Assembly (NCBI RefSeq): GCF_000716445.1
Contig: NZ_JNWK01000014.1
Coordinates: 1 to 64,000, forward strand
Length of the DNA: 64,000 bases
From: Streptomyces wedmorensis
GTDB taxonomy: Bacteria > Actinomycetota > Actinomycetes > Streptomycetales > Streptomycetaceae
Direction of reading: 5' to 3'
A program made the translations under genes and the position numbers. This document shows, piece after piece, positions 18,104-27,068 of this stretch. The notes below the pieces were generated by a model. It was not told where the DNA came from. It saw only the letters and a program-made list of their open reading frames with translations, and ran no database searches. How positions within the stretch are numbered: the stretch's first letter is position 1; every line of letters begins with the position of its first letter.

Positions 18104-18486
18104 GACGTCCTCCACAGGAACTTGGCTCGGGTTGTCGGATAACTCAACGACCACCCCCAGTCCGTCGAACACACGTCTTTCGGACGTCGTACGAACCCCG
18201 AGACGGAGCGAATCCATGTTCGTGCCAAGTGCACCGACCCTTGCGACAAGAGGACCGTGCCCTGGCGAAGACATGGCCGAAACGCCGCCATGGAACCGGC
18301 GCGGCGCCGGGCTGCGCAGGGCGAGACGTCGACGCCGGCCTCGCCTTCGAGACGGGGCGCGTGACCGTTCTCAACGCACTCGACGAGAACGGGCCGAGCT
18401 TCGAGCCTCCCGGTCCGAGCCTGCGGTCCCACGCGTTCCGTTGACGCACCCGGATCCGCCCGACTCGGACTCCGCTACCTCGTCCC
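18104..18486. other. Non-coding stretch upstream of the Nudix operon
   Basis: No ORF with convincing codon bias is seen, apart from the possible 5' extension of the 43-aa peptide up to 18217. The stretch presumably holds the operon promoter, but no clear consensus stands out. Confidence 0.5.
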
Positions 18487-18753
18487 CTACCGTCCGCCGC
18501 GGCCGAGCCGTGACAGTGCTTCGGTGGGCGCACAGAGCCAGTCGAGCAGTCGACTGCTCAAGACGAAGTAGTGGATGCTCACCCGCCCGTTGGCCTTGTC
18601 GACGACGGCCGGGGCGGCTTCGCCGTAGACGTGCCGCAGGTAGCGGCGGCGGATCGGAGCCCCGGCCACCAGCAATATCGGCGCAGCAATGATGATCGCT
18701 ACGGGTATGAGCACCCTGGTCAGGGTCGGTTTCATCGGCTCGTCGACTCGCAT
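18487..18753 (-). CDS. Small single-span membrane protein
   Basis: This 88-residue product starts at ATG 18753 (or ATG 18735). It has one strong transmembrane helix, VLIPVAIIIAAPILLVAGAPI (near residues 14-34), followed by RRRYLRHVYG, consistent with the N-terminus outside and the C-terminus in the cytoplasm. The soluble tail contains a WLCAP segment. I do not recognise the family. It has no close operon partner. Confidence 0.5.
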   Translation of the reverse strand: MRVDEPMKPTLTRVLIPVAIIIAAPILLVAGAPIRRRYLRHVYGEAAPAVVDKANGRVSIHYFVLSSRLLDWLCAPTEALSRLGRGGR

Positions 18754-19005
18754 GGGCACAGTGTGGACGCCACCCCGTTGCCTGTCATCCGGCCTACGGG
18801 GTCCGGCGCCCGCCTGTGGTGTCCGGGCCGGTTGCACGTAGGTTCCCGAACGCGCGGGACGGCCGTCCGCGACGCGACCGTGGCCCGCTTCGACGAGCTC
18901 GCCGACACCCTCCGTACCGGATTCGTCCGACCTTCCGTGCCCCGCCCTCCCGGACCGAGCAGGTGATCGCCCACCGGACACTCCGCAGCAGTGTCCACCC
19001 GCCCC

Positions 19006-19596
19006 TCACCACCCCAGCTGCGGCTCGCCCAGGACCTCGCTGCCGATGCGCGCGGCAAGTTCCTGGGCTCGGGTCAGGCCCCCGGGGTGACTACCGCCGT
19101 GGACGAAGACGGTGTGGTGTTCGGTCCACCGGCCGATCTGGGCTTCGTCGGCGTGGAACACGATCTGGACTCCGTCGTCGTTGGCGCTCGCGTATTGGCC
19201 CGTCTCCGGGCGTGCCGGCCACAAGCCGCGCCAGCAGACATCGGCCAGGCCGTGGCCGAGCGCAGCCATGAAGCGCTCCTCCACCGTCCCCGTCGGAACC
19301 TCCGCCATGACGTCCAGTGGCAAGTGCGCCTCCAGCGAGGCGTCGTCCGCGCCGGCCACGTCGAGGTCGAACGAGAGGGCCTCGCCCGTCGGACCGATGC
19401 GCATGTCCGCGTAGTCGAAGATCCCCCCGGGCAGGATCGGGAGCATCCGCCGTACGTCGTCGACCGTTCGCAGCTCGGCGTAGAGATCGGCCCTGCTCTC
19501 GCACTCCGCCATCAACGAGCGCAGATGCTCGGCCCGCGCGTACGCCGCTGCCGCGTCGGTGGTCTGGAAGACGGGATAAGCCCTGGAATTGCCCAT
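19006..19596 (-). CDS. Hypothetical soluble protein, 196 aa
   Basis: The sequence is globular, with no signal peptide or membrane segment. It is rich in acidic residues, with features such as LPGGIFDYADMRIGPTGEAL, VCWRGLWPARPETG and VFVHGGSHPGGL. Codon use is typical of the window and the reading frame is intact. I do not recognise a family. The gene stands alone, convergent to nothing obvious, and its start abuts the TPR remnant on the other strand. Confidence 0.65.
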   Translation of the reverse strand: MGNSRAYPVFQTTDAAAAYARAEHLRSLMAECESRADLYAELRTVDDVRRMLPILPGGIFDYADMRIGPTGEALSFDLDVAGADDASLEAHLPLDVMAEVPTGTVEERFMAALGHGLADVCWRGLWPARPETGQYASANDDGVQIVFHADEAQIGRWTEHHTVFVHGGSHPGGLTRAQELAARIGSEVLGEPQLGW

Positions 19597-19639
19597 GGCC
19601 GAACCGTCACACGTGCTCGCACGACTCCGCCACCGCGTT

Positions 19640-20114
19640 TCGGCGATCGACTGCTACGAGAAGGCCGACGCCATTCTGGTCGAGCTCGGTGACCACCAAG
19701 CGCGGACCATGGTGATGAGCAACCTCGGCACCGCTCACCGGCAGGCGGGAAGGGCCGAGGAGGCGGAGACCTGCCGCAGGTTCGCTCTGGCCCTCATCCG
19801 GGAATTCGGCATCGACCGTCACAGTGAGGCCACGGCTCTGAACAACCTGGGCACGGTCCTGACGGACAGGGGCAAGTTAGAGGAGGCGATCGCCGCCCAC
19901 GCCAACGCGGTCGTCGTCTTCGGCGAGGGCCGCCGTGCTCTCCGCTGGGGGCGGTTTCGCTCACTGGCGCGGCGAAGCGGGGGACCCGGAGGCGGCGGCA
20001 GCGGCGTTCGCCGAGCCGCTCGTGGTCATGACGCGAGTCCTCGGTGAGGAGCACCCGCACGTCCGGATCATCCGGCGCAATCTGATCCACTTCAGGGAAC
20101 AGGTACAGGGCTGA
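19640..20114 (+). pseudogene. Remnant of a TPR-repeat (regulator-type) protein, frameshifted
   Basis: Frame 2 from about 19640 to 19925 encodes TPR units (AIDCYEKADAILVELGDHQA, MSNLGTAHRQAGRAEEAETC, ALNNLGTVLTDRGKLEEAI). Homology then continues in frame 3 (HWRGEAGDPEAAAAAFAEP, RVLGEEHPHVRIIRRNL), ending at the stop 20112-20114. The N-terminal part that would carry a DNA-binding or NB-ARC domain is absent. The piece is therefore the frameshifted 3' end of a large TPR regulator. Confidence 0.7.
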
Positions 20115-20251
20115 CGTTCGGCGTCTCTCCGCGTCTGCTGTGGGGCTTCGCGTAGGGGAGGCGTACTCGCCGTCCCGTTCGCGCGGGGCGTGCTTCACGC
20201 CGTCGTGCCCGTCAGGCCGGGTGCCCCGCCGCATTTGTGGTCCCGACAGGC

Positions 20252-20279
20252 TTGCGGAATATGTAGACCGGTCTATTCT
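20252..20279 (+). promoter_or_regulatory. TetR promoter with overlapping operator palindrome
   Basis: A perfect 12-bp palindrome TAGACCGGTCTA (20264-20275) lies between a -35-like TTGCGG (20252-20257) and overlaps the -10-like TATTCT (20274-20279). The spacer is 16 nt. This matches the TAGACC-type operators of LmrA/YxaF-like TetR repressors. Transcription would start at about the ATG 20286, implying a leaderless mRNA. Confidence 0.75.
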
Positions 20280-20285
20280 GGGTTC

Positions 20286-20906
20286 ATGGTTGGAACCAAG
20301 GGAGCCGAGACCAGCTCGCGGCTGGCGGAGTCGATGCTGGAGCTGATCCAGCGGCACGGGTACAGCGGTACGGGACTGAACGCGGTGGTGGAGCACGCGG
20401 GTGCCCCGAAGGGGTCGCTCTACTTCCACTTCCCGCAGGGGAAGGAGGAGTTGGGGGAGAGGGCGGTCGAACTGGCGGCCGCGCGGTTCGGCTCTCTCGT
20501 GACCGGCTCGTCGACGGCCACGGCCACCGCCACGGCGTCCGCGTCGGCCACGGTGGGTGAGGTGCTGGGCCGTGTGATCGACGAACTGGCCGGGATGCTC
20601 GAAGGAAGCGACTTCCAGCTGGGGTGTCCCGTCTCGGTGGTCACTCTGGAGATGGGGGCGGAGAGCGAGCGGCTGCGCGGCGCCTGTGCCGACGCGTTCG
20701 AGTCGTGGATCGCGCCGGTGAGCGAGTTGCTGGTCGCGCACGGACGGCCTCGTACCGTCGCCCGCGTACTGGCGACCGCCGTGGTGAGCATGGTGGAGGG
20801 GGCGGTGATCGTGTCGCGTGCGCAGCGGTCCACCGACCCGCTGCGCTGCGCCGGCCAGGCGATCGACGTACTGCTGGCGGCGCAGGGTGTGGAGGCCTCG
20901 GAGTGA
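20286..20906 (+). CDS. TetR/AcrR-family transcriptional regulator (LmrA/YxaF type)
   Basis: The protein has 206 residues. Its N-terminal helix-turn-helix (LELIQRHGYSGTGLNAVVEHAGAPKGSLYFHFPQGKEEL in outline) is typical of TetR repressors that regulate themselves from TAGACC operators. The ligand-binding C-terminal domain contains GCPVSVVTLEM. A stretch of alternating Thr-Ala/Ser-Ala (residues ~78-92) is a low-complexity insert. No ribosome site precedes ATG 20286, in line with leaderless translation. The stop overlaps the start of the reductase-hydrolase gene (GTGA), its likely target. Confidence 0.88.
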   Translation: MVGTKGAETSSRLAESMLELIQRHGYSGTGLNAVVEHAGAPKGSLYFHFPQGKEELGERAVELAAARFGSLVTGSSTATATATASASATVGEVLGRVIDELAGMLEGSDFQLGCPVSVVTLEMGAESERLRGACADAFESWIAPVSELLVAHGRPRTVARVLATAVVSMVEGAVIVSRAQRSTDPLRCAGQAIDVLLAAQGVEASE

Positions 20907-22690
20907 GCACGGACGAGCGGCACGCACTGGTGCTGGGAGCGAGCGGTTTCATCGGGCGCCATGTGGTGCTCGCGCTCGGGCAGGCCGGTGTACGAGTGAG
21001 TACGGCCAGTCGGAGCCGGGAGTCCTACGAGCGGCTGGCTCGGTGGCTGGCTGGGCGCGGGCACGGCAGCGCACCGGCCGACCTTCGGGTCGACTACAGC
21101 AGGGCGTCGCTCATCGAGGGGGAGTGCGGCGACGTCACCGAGATCTACAACTGCGCCGGTGCCTTCCGGTTCGGGATGCAGGTGGAGGAGGCGCGTCGCG
21201 CCAACGTCGACAGCGTGCGCACGGTCGTCGAGTTCGCGGCGCGGCTGCCGTCGCTGCGCCGGCTGGTCCAGGTCTCCGGGTACCGCGTCGGCGGGATGGA
21301 ATCCGGCGCGTGGAGCGAGGAACGCCGACGCGAGACCTATCGGACACTGGGTCCCTACGAGGCGTCGCGGGTGGAGGCGGACGCCGTCTTCCGCGACCTG
21401 GCGGAGCGGTTGGGCGTCCCCTGGTCCATCGTCAACCCGGCCAGTGTCATCGGGGACAGCGCCACCGGGGAGTCCGACCAGTACCTCGGGCTCGCCTCCA
21501 ACGTGAAGGATCTCTGGGAGGGCGCGCTCCCCGCGCTCCCGGGCAACGGGCAGACATTCGTCCCCGTGATCGCGGCCGACCACCTCGCCCGGTTCATGAC
21601 CCTGCTGCCGACGGAGTCGGCCACGGAGGGCACCGCGTACTGGCTGCTGGACGACGACACGCCCGCGCTCCCCGACCTGCTCACGCTCGTGGCGGAGCAC
21701 TACGGCGTCAAAGCGCCCCGGGCGCGGATACCGGCGTCCCTGCTCAAGCGGCTTCCCCGCCGGCTCACCAAGGCGGATCCGGAGACCTTGACGTTCCTGT
21801 CGACCGACCGCTACCCGACCGGTTCGGCCCATGCCTTCGCCATCCGGCACGGGCTCACCATGCCGGACACCGCCACGACGGTACGCCGCTGGGCCGACCA
21901 CCTGGCAGCCCACCGCTTCGGCGGCGCCCCCGCGAGTGACAGGCGGTTCATCACGCCGGGCGGAATACGGACGTTCGAACTGGGCGGGTCAGGCGCACCG
22001 ACGGTGGTGCTGCCCGGTCTGCCGGTCAACGCCGACACCTGGGCACCCGTCGTCGCAGCGATCGGGCACGCCCGCGCCGTCGACCTGCCGGGCCTGGGCA
22101 TGAGCTCGGGGAGCCGCGACGACTGGCCGACGTGGTCGACCGCGCTGGTGACCGAGACCGGCGCCCGTCACCTGGTGGGCCACTCCATCGGCGCCGCCGC
22201 CGCCGTCGAGGCCGCGACCGCGCACCCTCAGGCGGTGGAGCGACTCACACTCGTATCACCGTTCTTCCTCCAGGCCCGCCCGCCGCGCGCCGTCCAGTGG
22301 ACGCCCCTGACCCGTCTGCTCCTGAGCCGGGCGACTCCCACAGCGCTGGCCGAGCGGCTCACCGGCACCACGGACCACGCGCCGGCGCTCCGATCCGCTG
22401 TCTCGGACCTTCGCCGCGGCACCGTCGCGGCCACCACCGCCCGGCTCCTCGCCGCCACGGCGAACGCGCGGTGGCGCGAAGACCTCCGGGCCAAGCTGCG
22501 GAGCCACCCCGGGCCCGTCCACGTCGTCGTCGGCTCCCGCGATCCGCTCGCCGCCGACGGACGGGCCCTGCTGGACGCCCTGCCGCACGCCACCGTGACG
22601 GTGATCGACGGCGCGGGGCACCACCCCCAGCTGACCCACCCGGAAGAGGTCGCTCTGGCCATGGGCGGGGTGCGCCGGGGTCAGGCGTAG
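20903..22690 (+). CDS. SDR-type reductase fused to an alpha/beta hydrolase
   Basis: The protein has 595 residues. Residues 1-~350 form an extended SDR domain with the NAD(P) motif VLGASGFIGRHV, and YEASRVEAD at the active site, where Arg replaces the usual Lys of YxxxK. Residues ~360-595 form an alpha/beta hydrolase with nucleophile GHSIGAAA, acid SRDPLAADG and histidine GAGHHPQL. The fusion could reduce and hydrolyse one xenobiotic or lipid substrate in sequence. It is cotranscribed with the TetR gene and presumably repressed by it. Confidence 0.82.
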   Translation: MSTDERHALVLGASGFIGRHVVLALGQAGVRVSTASRSRESYERLARWLAGRGHGSAPADLRVDYSRASLIEGECGDVTEIYNCAGAFRFGMQVEEARRANVDSVRTVVEFAARLPSLRRLVQVSGYRVGGMESGAWSEERRRETYRTLGPYEASRVEADAVFRDLAERLGVPWSIVNPASVIGDSATGESDQYLGLASNVKDLWEGALPALPGNGQTFVPVIAADHLARFMTLLPTESATEGTAYWLLDDDTPALPDLLTLVAEHYGVKAPRARIPASLLKRLPRRLTKADPETLTFLSTDRYPTGSAHAFAIRHGLTMPDTATTVRRWADHLAAHRFGGAPASDRRFITPGGIRTFELGGSGAPTVVLPGLPVNADTWAPVVAAIGHARAVDLPGLGMSSGSRDDWPTWSTALVTETGARHLVGHSIGAAAAVEAATAHPQAVERLTLVSPFFLQARPPRAVQWTPLTRLLLSRATPTALAERLTGTTDHAPALRSAVSDLRRGTVAATTARLLAATANARWREDLRAKLRSHPGPVHVVVGSRDPLAADGRALLDALPHATVTVIDGAGHHPQLTHPEEVALAMGGVRRGQA

Positions 22691-22937
22691 GTCTCGCGAG
22701 CGTCGTCGTCGCCGTCATGGGTGGCCTGTTCGTTCTGCATCGCGCCGCGCGGCCCGGAGCACGCGACCCCCGCGGTCACGGACGAGCCGGAAGCCGCCGA
22801 GGCCGTCGGCGCCCGTCGAGCGTGGGCGGGGCCACGAGGACGGGGCCGCCCGTCCGGCCCGCGCGACGAACCGTGGGCTCCCGCCCATACTGAGGAGGAC
22901 GGCAGCCGTCCAGGGGTGCGTACCGACGAGAATCGCG

Positions 22938-25013
22938 GTGGCGATGGAGCAGGTGCCCTTCGACGAAGTGACCACCAGTGCGGCCCGGGACGCGGGCGGC
23001 TGGCTGGGGGCCCTGCCGGTCGCCGTGGTGGCCACTGGCGCGGACGGGGCGATCGTCCGCTGGGACCACGCGGCGGAGGGCCTGCTCGGCTACACCCCGC
23101 ACGAGGTGCTCGGCCGGCACATCGCCGACCTGCTCCACCCGGGTGCGGACCGCAGCCTCGGCCGGTCGCTGTGGGAGGGCGCGGCCACCGGGCGCGGGGT
23201 CATGGGAACGGTGACCGCCTGGCACAGGGAGGGGCGCCCGCTGGACCTGGAGATCTGGGCGTGTCCGGTGCCGGCCCGGCACCGGGGCGGGACGACGGTG
23301 CTGGTGTTCGCCGCGGAGGCGGAGGCCGCACGACGGATCCGGGGCTCGTCGGCCGTGTGGGACGGACTGTTCACCCGTTCCCCGGTCGGCATCGCGGTCC
23401 TGGACACCCAGCTGCGGTTCCTCCGCGTCAACCCGGCGCTGGTGGCTATGAACGGTCTTTCGCAGGCCGCCCACATCGGGCGGCGCCTGGCCGAGATCCT
23501 GCCCGACGTCAACGCCGCGGACATGGAGCGAGCGATGCGGCGGGCCCTGGACGAGGGTAAGCCCGTCCTGGATTCCCGCCGTACGGGCCGCACGCCGGCC
23601 GACCCGGACCACGACCATGTGTGGTCCGGGTCGTACGTCCGGCTGGAGGACACCGACGGACGCCCGATCGGGCTGGCCGCCACCCTGATCGACATCACCG
23701 CCAAGGAGCAGGCGCAGCTCGAAGCCGAGGCGAGCCGGCGCTACCTCGCCCTGGTGAACGAGGCCACGCTGAAGATCGGCACCAGCCTGGACCTGGAACG
23801 CACCGCGCAGGAGCTCGCCGACATCGCGGTGCCCGACCTCGCGGACGCCGTCACCGTCGACGTTCTGGAGACCCTGGCCGCCGACGGCGAAGTCGGCGCG
23901 GGCCTGCTGGGCGGCGCCATGCTGCGCCGGCTGGCCAAGGCCCCGCTGACGGGATCACCCGTCACCACCGCTCTCGCCCCCCTGGGACGCACCCTCGTGT
24001 TTCCCGCCAACGCGCCCTACACCCGGGCACTCGGCGAGCGCCGCTCCTATGTCGTACCCGAGTTCGACGAGCAGGCCATCGCACCGGCGACGGGCCACTC
24101 ATCGAGGCCCGCGGAGCTGCTCGGGCTGGGAGTGCACTCGTTCATGATGACCCCGCTGCTCGCCCGGGGCGTGGTGCTGGGCCTGGCCACCTTCTACCGG
24201 ACCCGTCCGGTCGGCCCGTTCACGAAGGACGAGGTCGACCTCGCCGGCGAACTGGCGGCCCGCGCCGCGGTGTGCGTGGACAACGCGCGCCTCTACCACC
24301 GTGAACACGACACGGCCGCCGTGCTGCAACGCAGCATGCTGCCGCAGCACATCACCCCTCCGCCGGGCATCGAGGTCGCCCACCGGTACCTGCCCGCCAG
24401 CGATGTGAACGAGGTCGGCGGCGACTGGTACGACGTCATCGCGCTGGAGGACGGCAGGGCCGTCCTCGTCATCGGGGACGTGATGGGGCACGGCACCGCC
24501 GCCGCCGCGGTGATGGGACGGCTCTCCGCGACCGTCAGGGCCCTGGCGCGCCTCGACCTCGACCCCGAGGACGTGCTCTACCAGCTGGAGGCCGCCCTGC
24601 GCGACCTCGCCGAGCCGATGATCGCGACCTTCCTGTCCGTGGTGGTCGATCCGGCCACCGGCCGCTGCCGCATCACCCGTGCGGGTCACCCGCCCCCTGT
24701 GGCCGTCCTTCCCGACGGCACCGTGCGCCTGATCGACGTACCGCCGGGCCTGCCGCTGGGTGTCGGCGGCGTCGCCTTCACGACCACCGAGGTCTCCGTG
24801 CCCCTCGGCAGCGTCCTCGTCCTGTACACCGACGGCCTCGTCGAGTCCCGGAACAGCGACATCGACGCCCGTCTCACCGAACTGACCGATCTGCTCGCCG
24901 GACCCGTCCCGTCCCTGCCCGCCCTCTGCGACCGCCTGCTCACCCACCTCGTGCCGGCGTCCTCGGACGACGACATCGCCCTTCTCGTCGCCCGCGTCGG
25001 CACCCCGCCCTGA
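22938..25013 (+). CDS. PAS-PAS-GAF-SpoIIE (PP2C-type) serine phosphatase
   Basis: The protein has ~691 residues. An N-terminal PAS domain (VAVVATGADGAIVRWDHAAE) is followed by a second PAS (RSPVGIAVLDTQLRFLRVNP), a GAF domain (~residues 260-445) and a C-terminal PPM phosphatase. The phosphatase metal aspartates appear in VGGDWYDVIAL, VIGDVMGHGTAAAA, YTDGLVESR and SDDDIALLV. Such RsbU/OsaC-like proteins in Streptomyces dephosphorylate anti-anti-sigma factors. No anti-sigma or anti-anti-sigma gene is adjacent. The start is GTG 22938 or ATG 22944; neither has a strong ribosome site. Confidence 0.88.
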   Translation: MAMEQVPFDEVTTSAARDAGGWLGALPVAVVATGADGAIVRWDHAAEGLLGYTPHEVLGRHIADLLHPGADRSLGRSLWEGAATGRGVMGTVTAWHREGRPLDLEIWACPVPARHRGGTTVLVFAAEAEAARRIRGSSAVWDGLFTRSPVGIAVLDTQLRFLRVNPALVAMNGLSQAAHIGRRLAEILPDVNAADMERAMRRALDEGKPVLDSRRTGRTPADPDHDHVWSGSYVRLEDTDGRPIGLAATLIDITAKEQAQLEAEASRRYLALVNEATLKIGTSLDLERTAQELADIAVPDLADAVTVDVLETLAADGEVGAGLLGGAMLRRLAKAPLTGSPVTTALAPLGRTLVFPANAPYTRALGERRSYVVPEFDEQAIAPATGHSSRPAELLGLGVHSFMMTPLLARGVVLGLATFYRTRPVGPFTKDEVDLAGELAARAAVCVDNARLYHREHDTAAVLQRSMLPQHITPPPGIEVAHRYLPASDVNEVGGDWYDVIALEDGRAVLVIGDVMGHGTAAAAVMGRLSATVRALARLDLDPEDVLYQLEAALRDLAEPMIATFLSVVVDPATGRCRITRAGHPPPVAVLPDGTVRLIDVPPGLPLGVGGVAFTTTEVSVPLGSVLVLYTDGLVESRNSDIDARLTELTDLLAGPVPSLPALCDRLLTHLVPASSDDDIALLVARVGTPP

Positions 25014-25163
25014 GGCGGTGGGACGGGCCACCCGCCGTGAATGTGCGGAGCGCTCCGACGAATGCTGCAATGGGTTCGGTACCGGCTCCGGTCACGCCCG
25101 CCGAGATGCGACGGGGACGGGGGTTGGGCTCGGTCAGTCCTCCCAACAGTGTGTGGAGCGGTG

Positions 25164-25622
25164 ATGAGCAACGAATTCCAGGACATGGGTCCCGTCGATT
25201 ACCTGGTCATCGAGTTCCCGGGCAACCGGATGACGGGCAAGGGAATGTCCCTGCTCCTCGATCTGGTCGACCGGGGCATCGTCCGCATTCTCGACTTCAC
25301 GTTCGTCCGCAAGGACACCGACGGCAGCGTCATCGCGCTGGAACTGCGGGATCTCGACGCGGACGGCGAGCTGGACCTGTCCGTGTTCGAGGGCTCCTCG
25401 TCCGGACTCCTCGGGCAGGACGACCTCGACGAGGCGGGGATGGCCCTCGAACCGGGCAACTCGGCCGGTGTTCTCATCTACGAGAACCTCTGGGCCGCGC
25501 CCCTCGCCCGGGAACTGCGGCGCGGTGGTGCGCAGCTCGTGGCCGGCGGGCGCATCCCCGTACAGGCTCTTCTGGCCTCGCTGGAGGCCGCGGAGGCGGA
25601 GGGCGGCAGCGCGGCCGCCTGA
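25164..25622 (+). CDS. DUF6325/DUF1269-like small cytoplasmic protein
   Basis: This 152-residue protein begins MGPVDYLVIEFPGNRMTGKG after a short leader and contains LLDLVDRGIVRILDFTFVRK and IYENLWAAPLARELR. These are features I associate with DUF6325/DUF1269 stress-related proteins that often neighbour SHOCT proteins. ATG 25164 has GGAG 5 nt upstream. It is followed by the SHOCT gene after 62 nt and is probably cotranscribed with it. The molecular role is unknown. Confidence 0.75.
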   Translation: MSNEFQDMGPVDYLVIEFPGNRMTGKGMSLLLDLVDRGIVRILDFTFVRKDTDGSVIALELRDLDADGELDLSVFEGSSSGLLGQDDLDEAGMALEPGNSAGVLIYENLWAAPLARELRRGGAQLVAGGRIPVQALLASLEAAEAEGGSAAA

Positions 25623-25684
25623 CGTCCCCGGACCCTCAGGACCAGGACAGCGATCCACTAGAACAACGGCCAAGGAGGAACGAC

Positions 25685-25972
25685 ATGCCAGGACTTCTCC
25701 GGGGTGTGGCGCGTACGGCAGTGGTGGCAGGGACGGCGACCGCCGTCTCCAACAGGGTCTCGCGACGCCAGGCGGGCCGTTGGGCCCAGCAGGAACCGGC
25801 CCCGGCCGAGCAGTACGCGCCGCCGCCGGCCGCGGCGCCCGCCCCTGCCGCACCGGCACCCGACATGAGCAGCAAGATCGAGCAGCTCAAGGAACTCGGA
25901 CAACTGAAGGAGCAAGGCGTACTGACCGAGGAGGAGTTCGCGGTGCAGAAGAACAAGATCCTCAACTCCTGA
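25685..25972 (+). CDS. SHOCT-domain protein
   Basis: The protein has 95 residues. An N-terminal basic/hydrophobic region (MPGLLRGVARTAVVAGTATA) is followed by a Pro/Ala linker and a C-terminal SHOCT domain (IEQLKELGQLKEQGVLTEEE, then FAVQKNKIL). AAGGAGGA precedes the ATG by 6 nt. SHOCT domains are short oligomerisation modules. It pairs with the DUF6325-like gene upstream, and the module adjoins the universal-stress-protein block, so a stress role is plausible. Confidence 0.85.
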   Translation: MPGLLRGVARTAVVAGTATAVSNRVSRRQAGRWAQQEPAPAEQYAPPPAAAPAPAAPAPDMSSKIEQLKELGQLKEQGVLTEEEFAVQKNKILNS

Positions 25973-26003
25973 CCGGCCGACGCGGTGCTGTGGCGGGTGG
26001 TGC

Positions 26004-26882
26004 TCACCGCGGCCCGTCGTGGCGTCGGTCGTGGGGTACGAGGGCGACCGGCGCGCGGCTGTGGTGCAGCACCGCGTGGGCCACGCTGCCGATGTGCGCG
26101 CCCAGGGTCGAACGCCGGGTGCGCCGGCCGACCACCACGAGGGACGCGTCGCCGGAGGCCGCCAGCAGTTCCGCTCCGGCCGAGCCGGTCCGTACACGGC
26201 CCACCACCGTCACCTCGGGGTACTTCGCCCGCCACGGCGTGAGGAGCTCGTCGAGCGACCGCTCGATCTCGGGCGCGACGGCGAGCCGGATGTCCGGCAC
26301 CATCGCGGGGCCGAGGCCCGCGAAGAGCGGCAGCTGCAGGGCGAACACGGCGTGCAGCCGCGCATGTCGCCGATCGGCCTCCTCGAACGCGAACCCCAGG
26401 ACCGAGTCGGCGGCCTGCCGCACGTCCACGCCCACCGCCACCGGTCCCTGCGGAGCGGTCGCGCCGTGTGCCCGTACGAGAACGACGGGCCGGTCGACCG
26501 CACCGGCGACCGTCAGACCGGTCGAACCGAGCAGATAGCCGGCCATGCTGCCGAGCGCACGCGAGCCGAGCACCAGCAGGTCGCCCTCCTCGCCCGCGGC
26601 GACCAGGGCCGGAACGGGCCCGGAGGCCGCCGACAGCCGGGTGGTGACCGAGAGGCCGGGATGCCGCGCGCGCAGACCGGCGGCCGTACGGGCGAGCAGG
26701 TCCTCGGCCCATGACTCGTCGGGTTCCCGGGCGACGAGCGGCAGCATGACGTCCGGCGAGGGCTCCTTCGCGTGCACCAGCCGTACCCCGGTGCCCCGCA
26801 GCACGGCCTCGTCCGCCGCCCACTCGGCGGCGGCGCGCGCCTGCTCCGTGCCGTCCACGCCGACCACGACGCCCCGTGTCAT
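26004..26882 (-). CDS. Tandem-domain universal stress protein
   Basis: This 292-residue protein has two UspA domains. Each ends with the nucleotide-binding signature: LLVLGSRALGSMAGYLLGST in the first and VVVGRRTRRSTLGAHIGS in the second. The first also starts with VVVGVDGTEQA. Tandem UspA proteins in actinobacteria are members of hypoxia/dormancy regulons. The start overlaps the stop of a 39-aa ORF (ATGA), and a DosR-like box lies ~190 bp upstream at 27069-27082. Confidence 0.9.
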   Translation of the reverse strand: MTRGVVVGVDGTEQARAAAEWAADEAVLRGTGVRLVHAKEPSPDVMLPLVAREPDESWAEDLLARTAAGLRARHPGLSVTTRLSAASGPVPALVAAGEEGDLLVLGSRALGSMAGYLLGSTGLTVAGAVDRPVVLVRAHGATAPQGPVAVGVDVRQAADSVLGFAFEEADRRHARLHAVFALQLPLFAGLGPAMVPDIRLAVAPEIERSLDELLTPWRAKYPEVTVVGRVRTGSAGAELLAASGDASLVVVGRRTRRSTLGAHIGSVAHAVLHHSRAPVALVPHDRRHDGPR

Positions 26883-26998
26883 GACCGCCCACCTCCCGGT
26901 GAGACGGCGTCCTTCTCGTACGTGAGCCGGGTGCGGGAGAGCGAGACGCCCCCCACCAGGCGTGGTCCTGCGGCATCACCTCGAAGACGGCGCGGCAT
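26879..26998 (-). CDS. Candidate 39-aa ORF translationally coupled to the universal stress protein
   Basis: ATG 26998 is preceded by AAGGAGGAG with a 3-4 nt spacing, one of the strongest ribosome sites in the window. The stop overlaps the Usp start as ATGA. The product contains LVGGVSLSRTRLTYEKDAVS and is basic at the N-terminus. I do not recognise it. The Usp gene itself has no separate ribosome site, so this ORF probably delivers ribosomes to it and may or may not have its own function. Confidence 0.5.
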   Translation of the reverse strand: MPRRLRGDAAGPRLVGGVSLSRTRLTYEKDAVSPGGGRS

Positions 26999-27068
26999 GA
27001 GCTCCTCCTTCACGGGACGGGCGGTCCCCATGGATCCACCCTGACGCACGGCCCCACCCGGCAGAAGT

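Noticed and set aside
15681..18692. A 1003-codon open frame on the plus strand
   Set aside because: It is antisense to the ABC-Nudix transporter and its peptide; the product is Arg/Pro/His-rich with no domain, as expected from the complement of GC-rich coding DNA.
25030..25080. A sigmaB-like promoter before the DUF6325-like gene
   Set aside because: A GGGTTC resembles the GGGTAY -10 but no GTTTAA-like -35 lies at the right distance.
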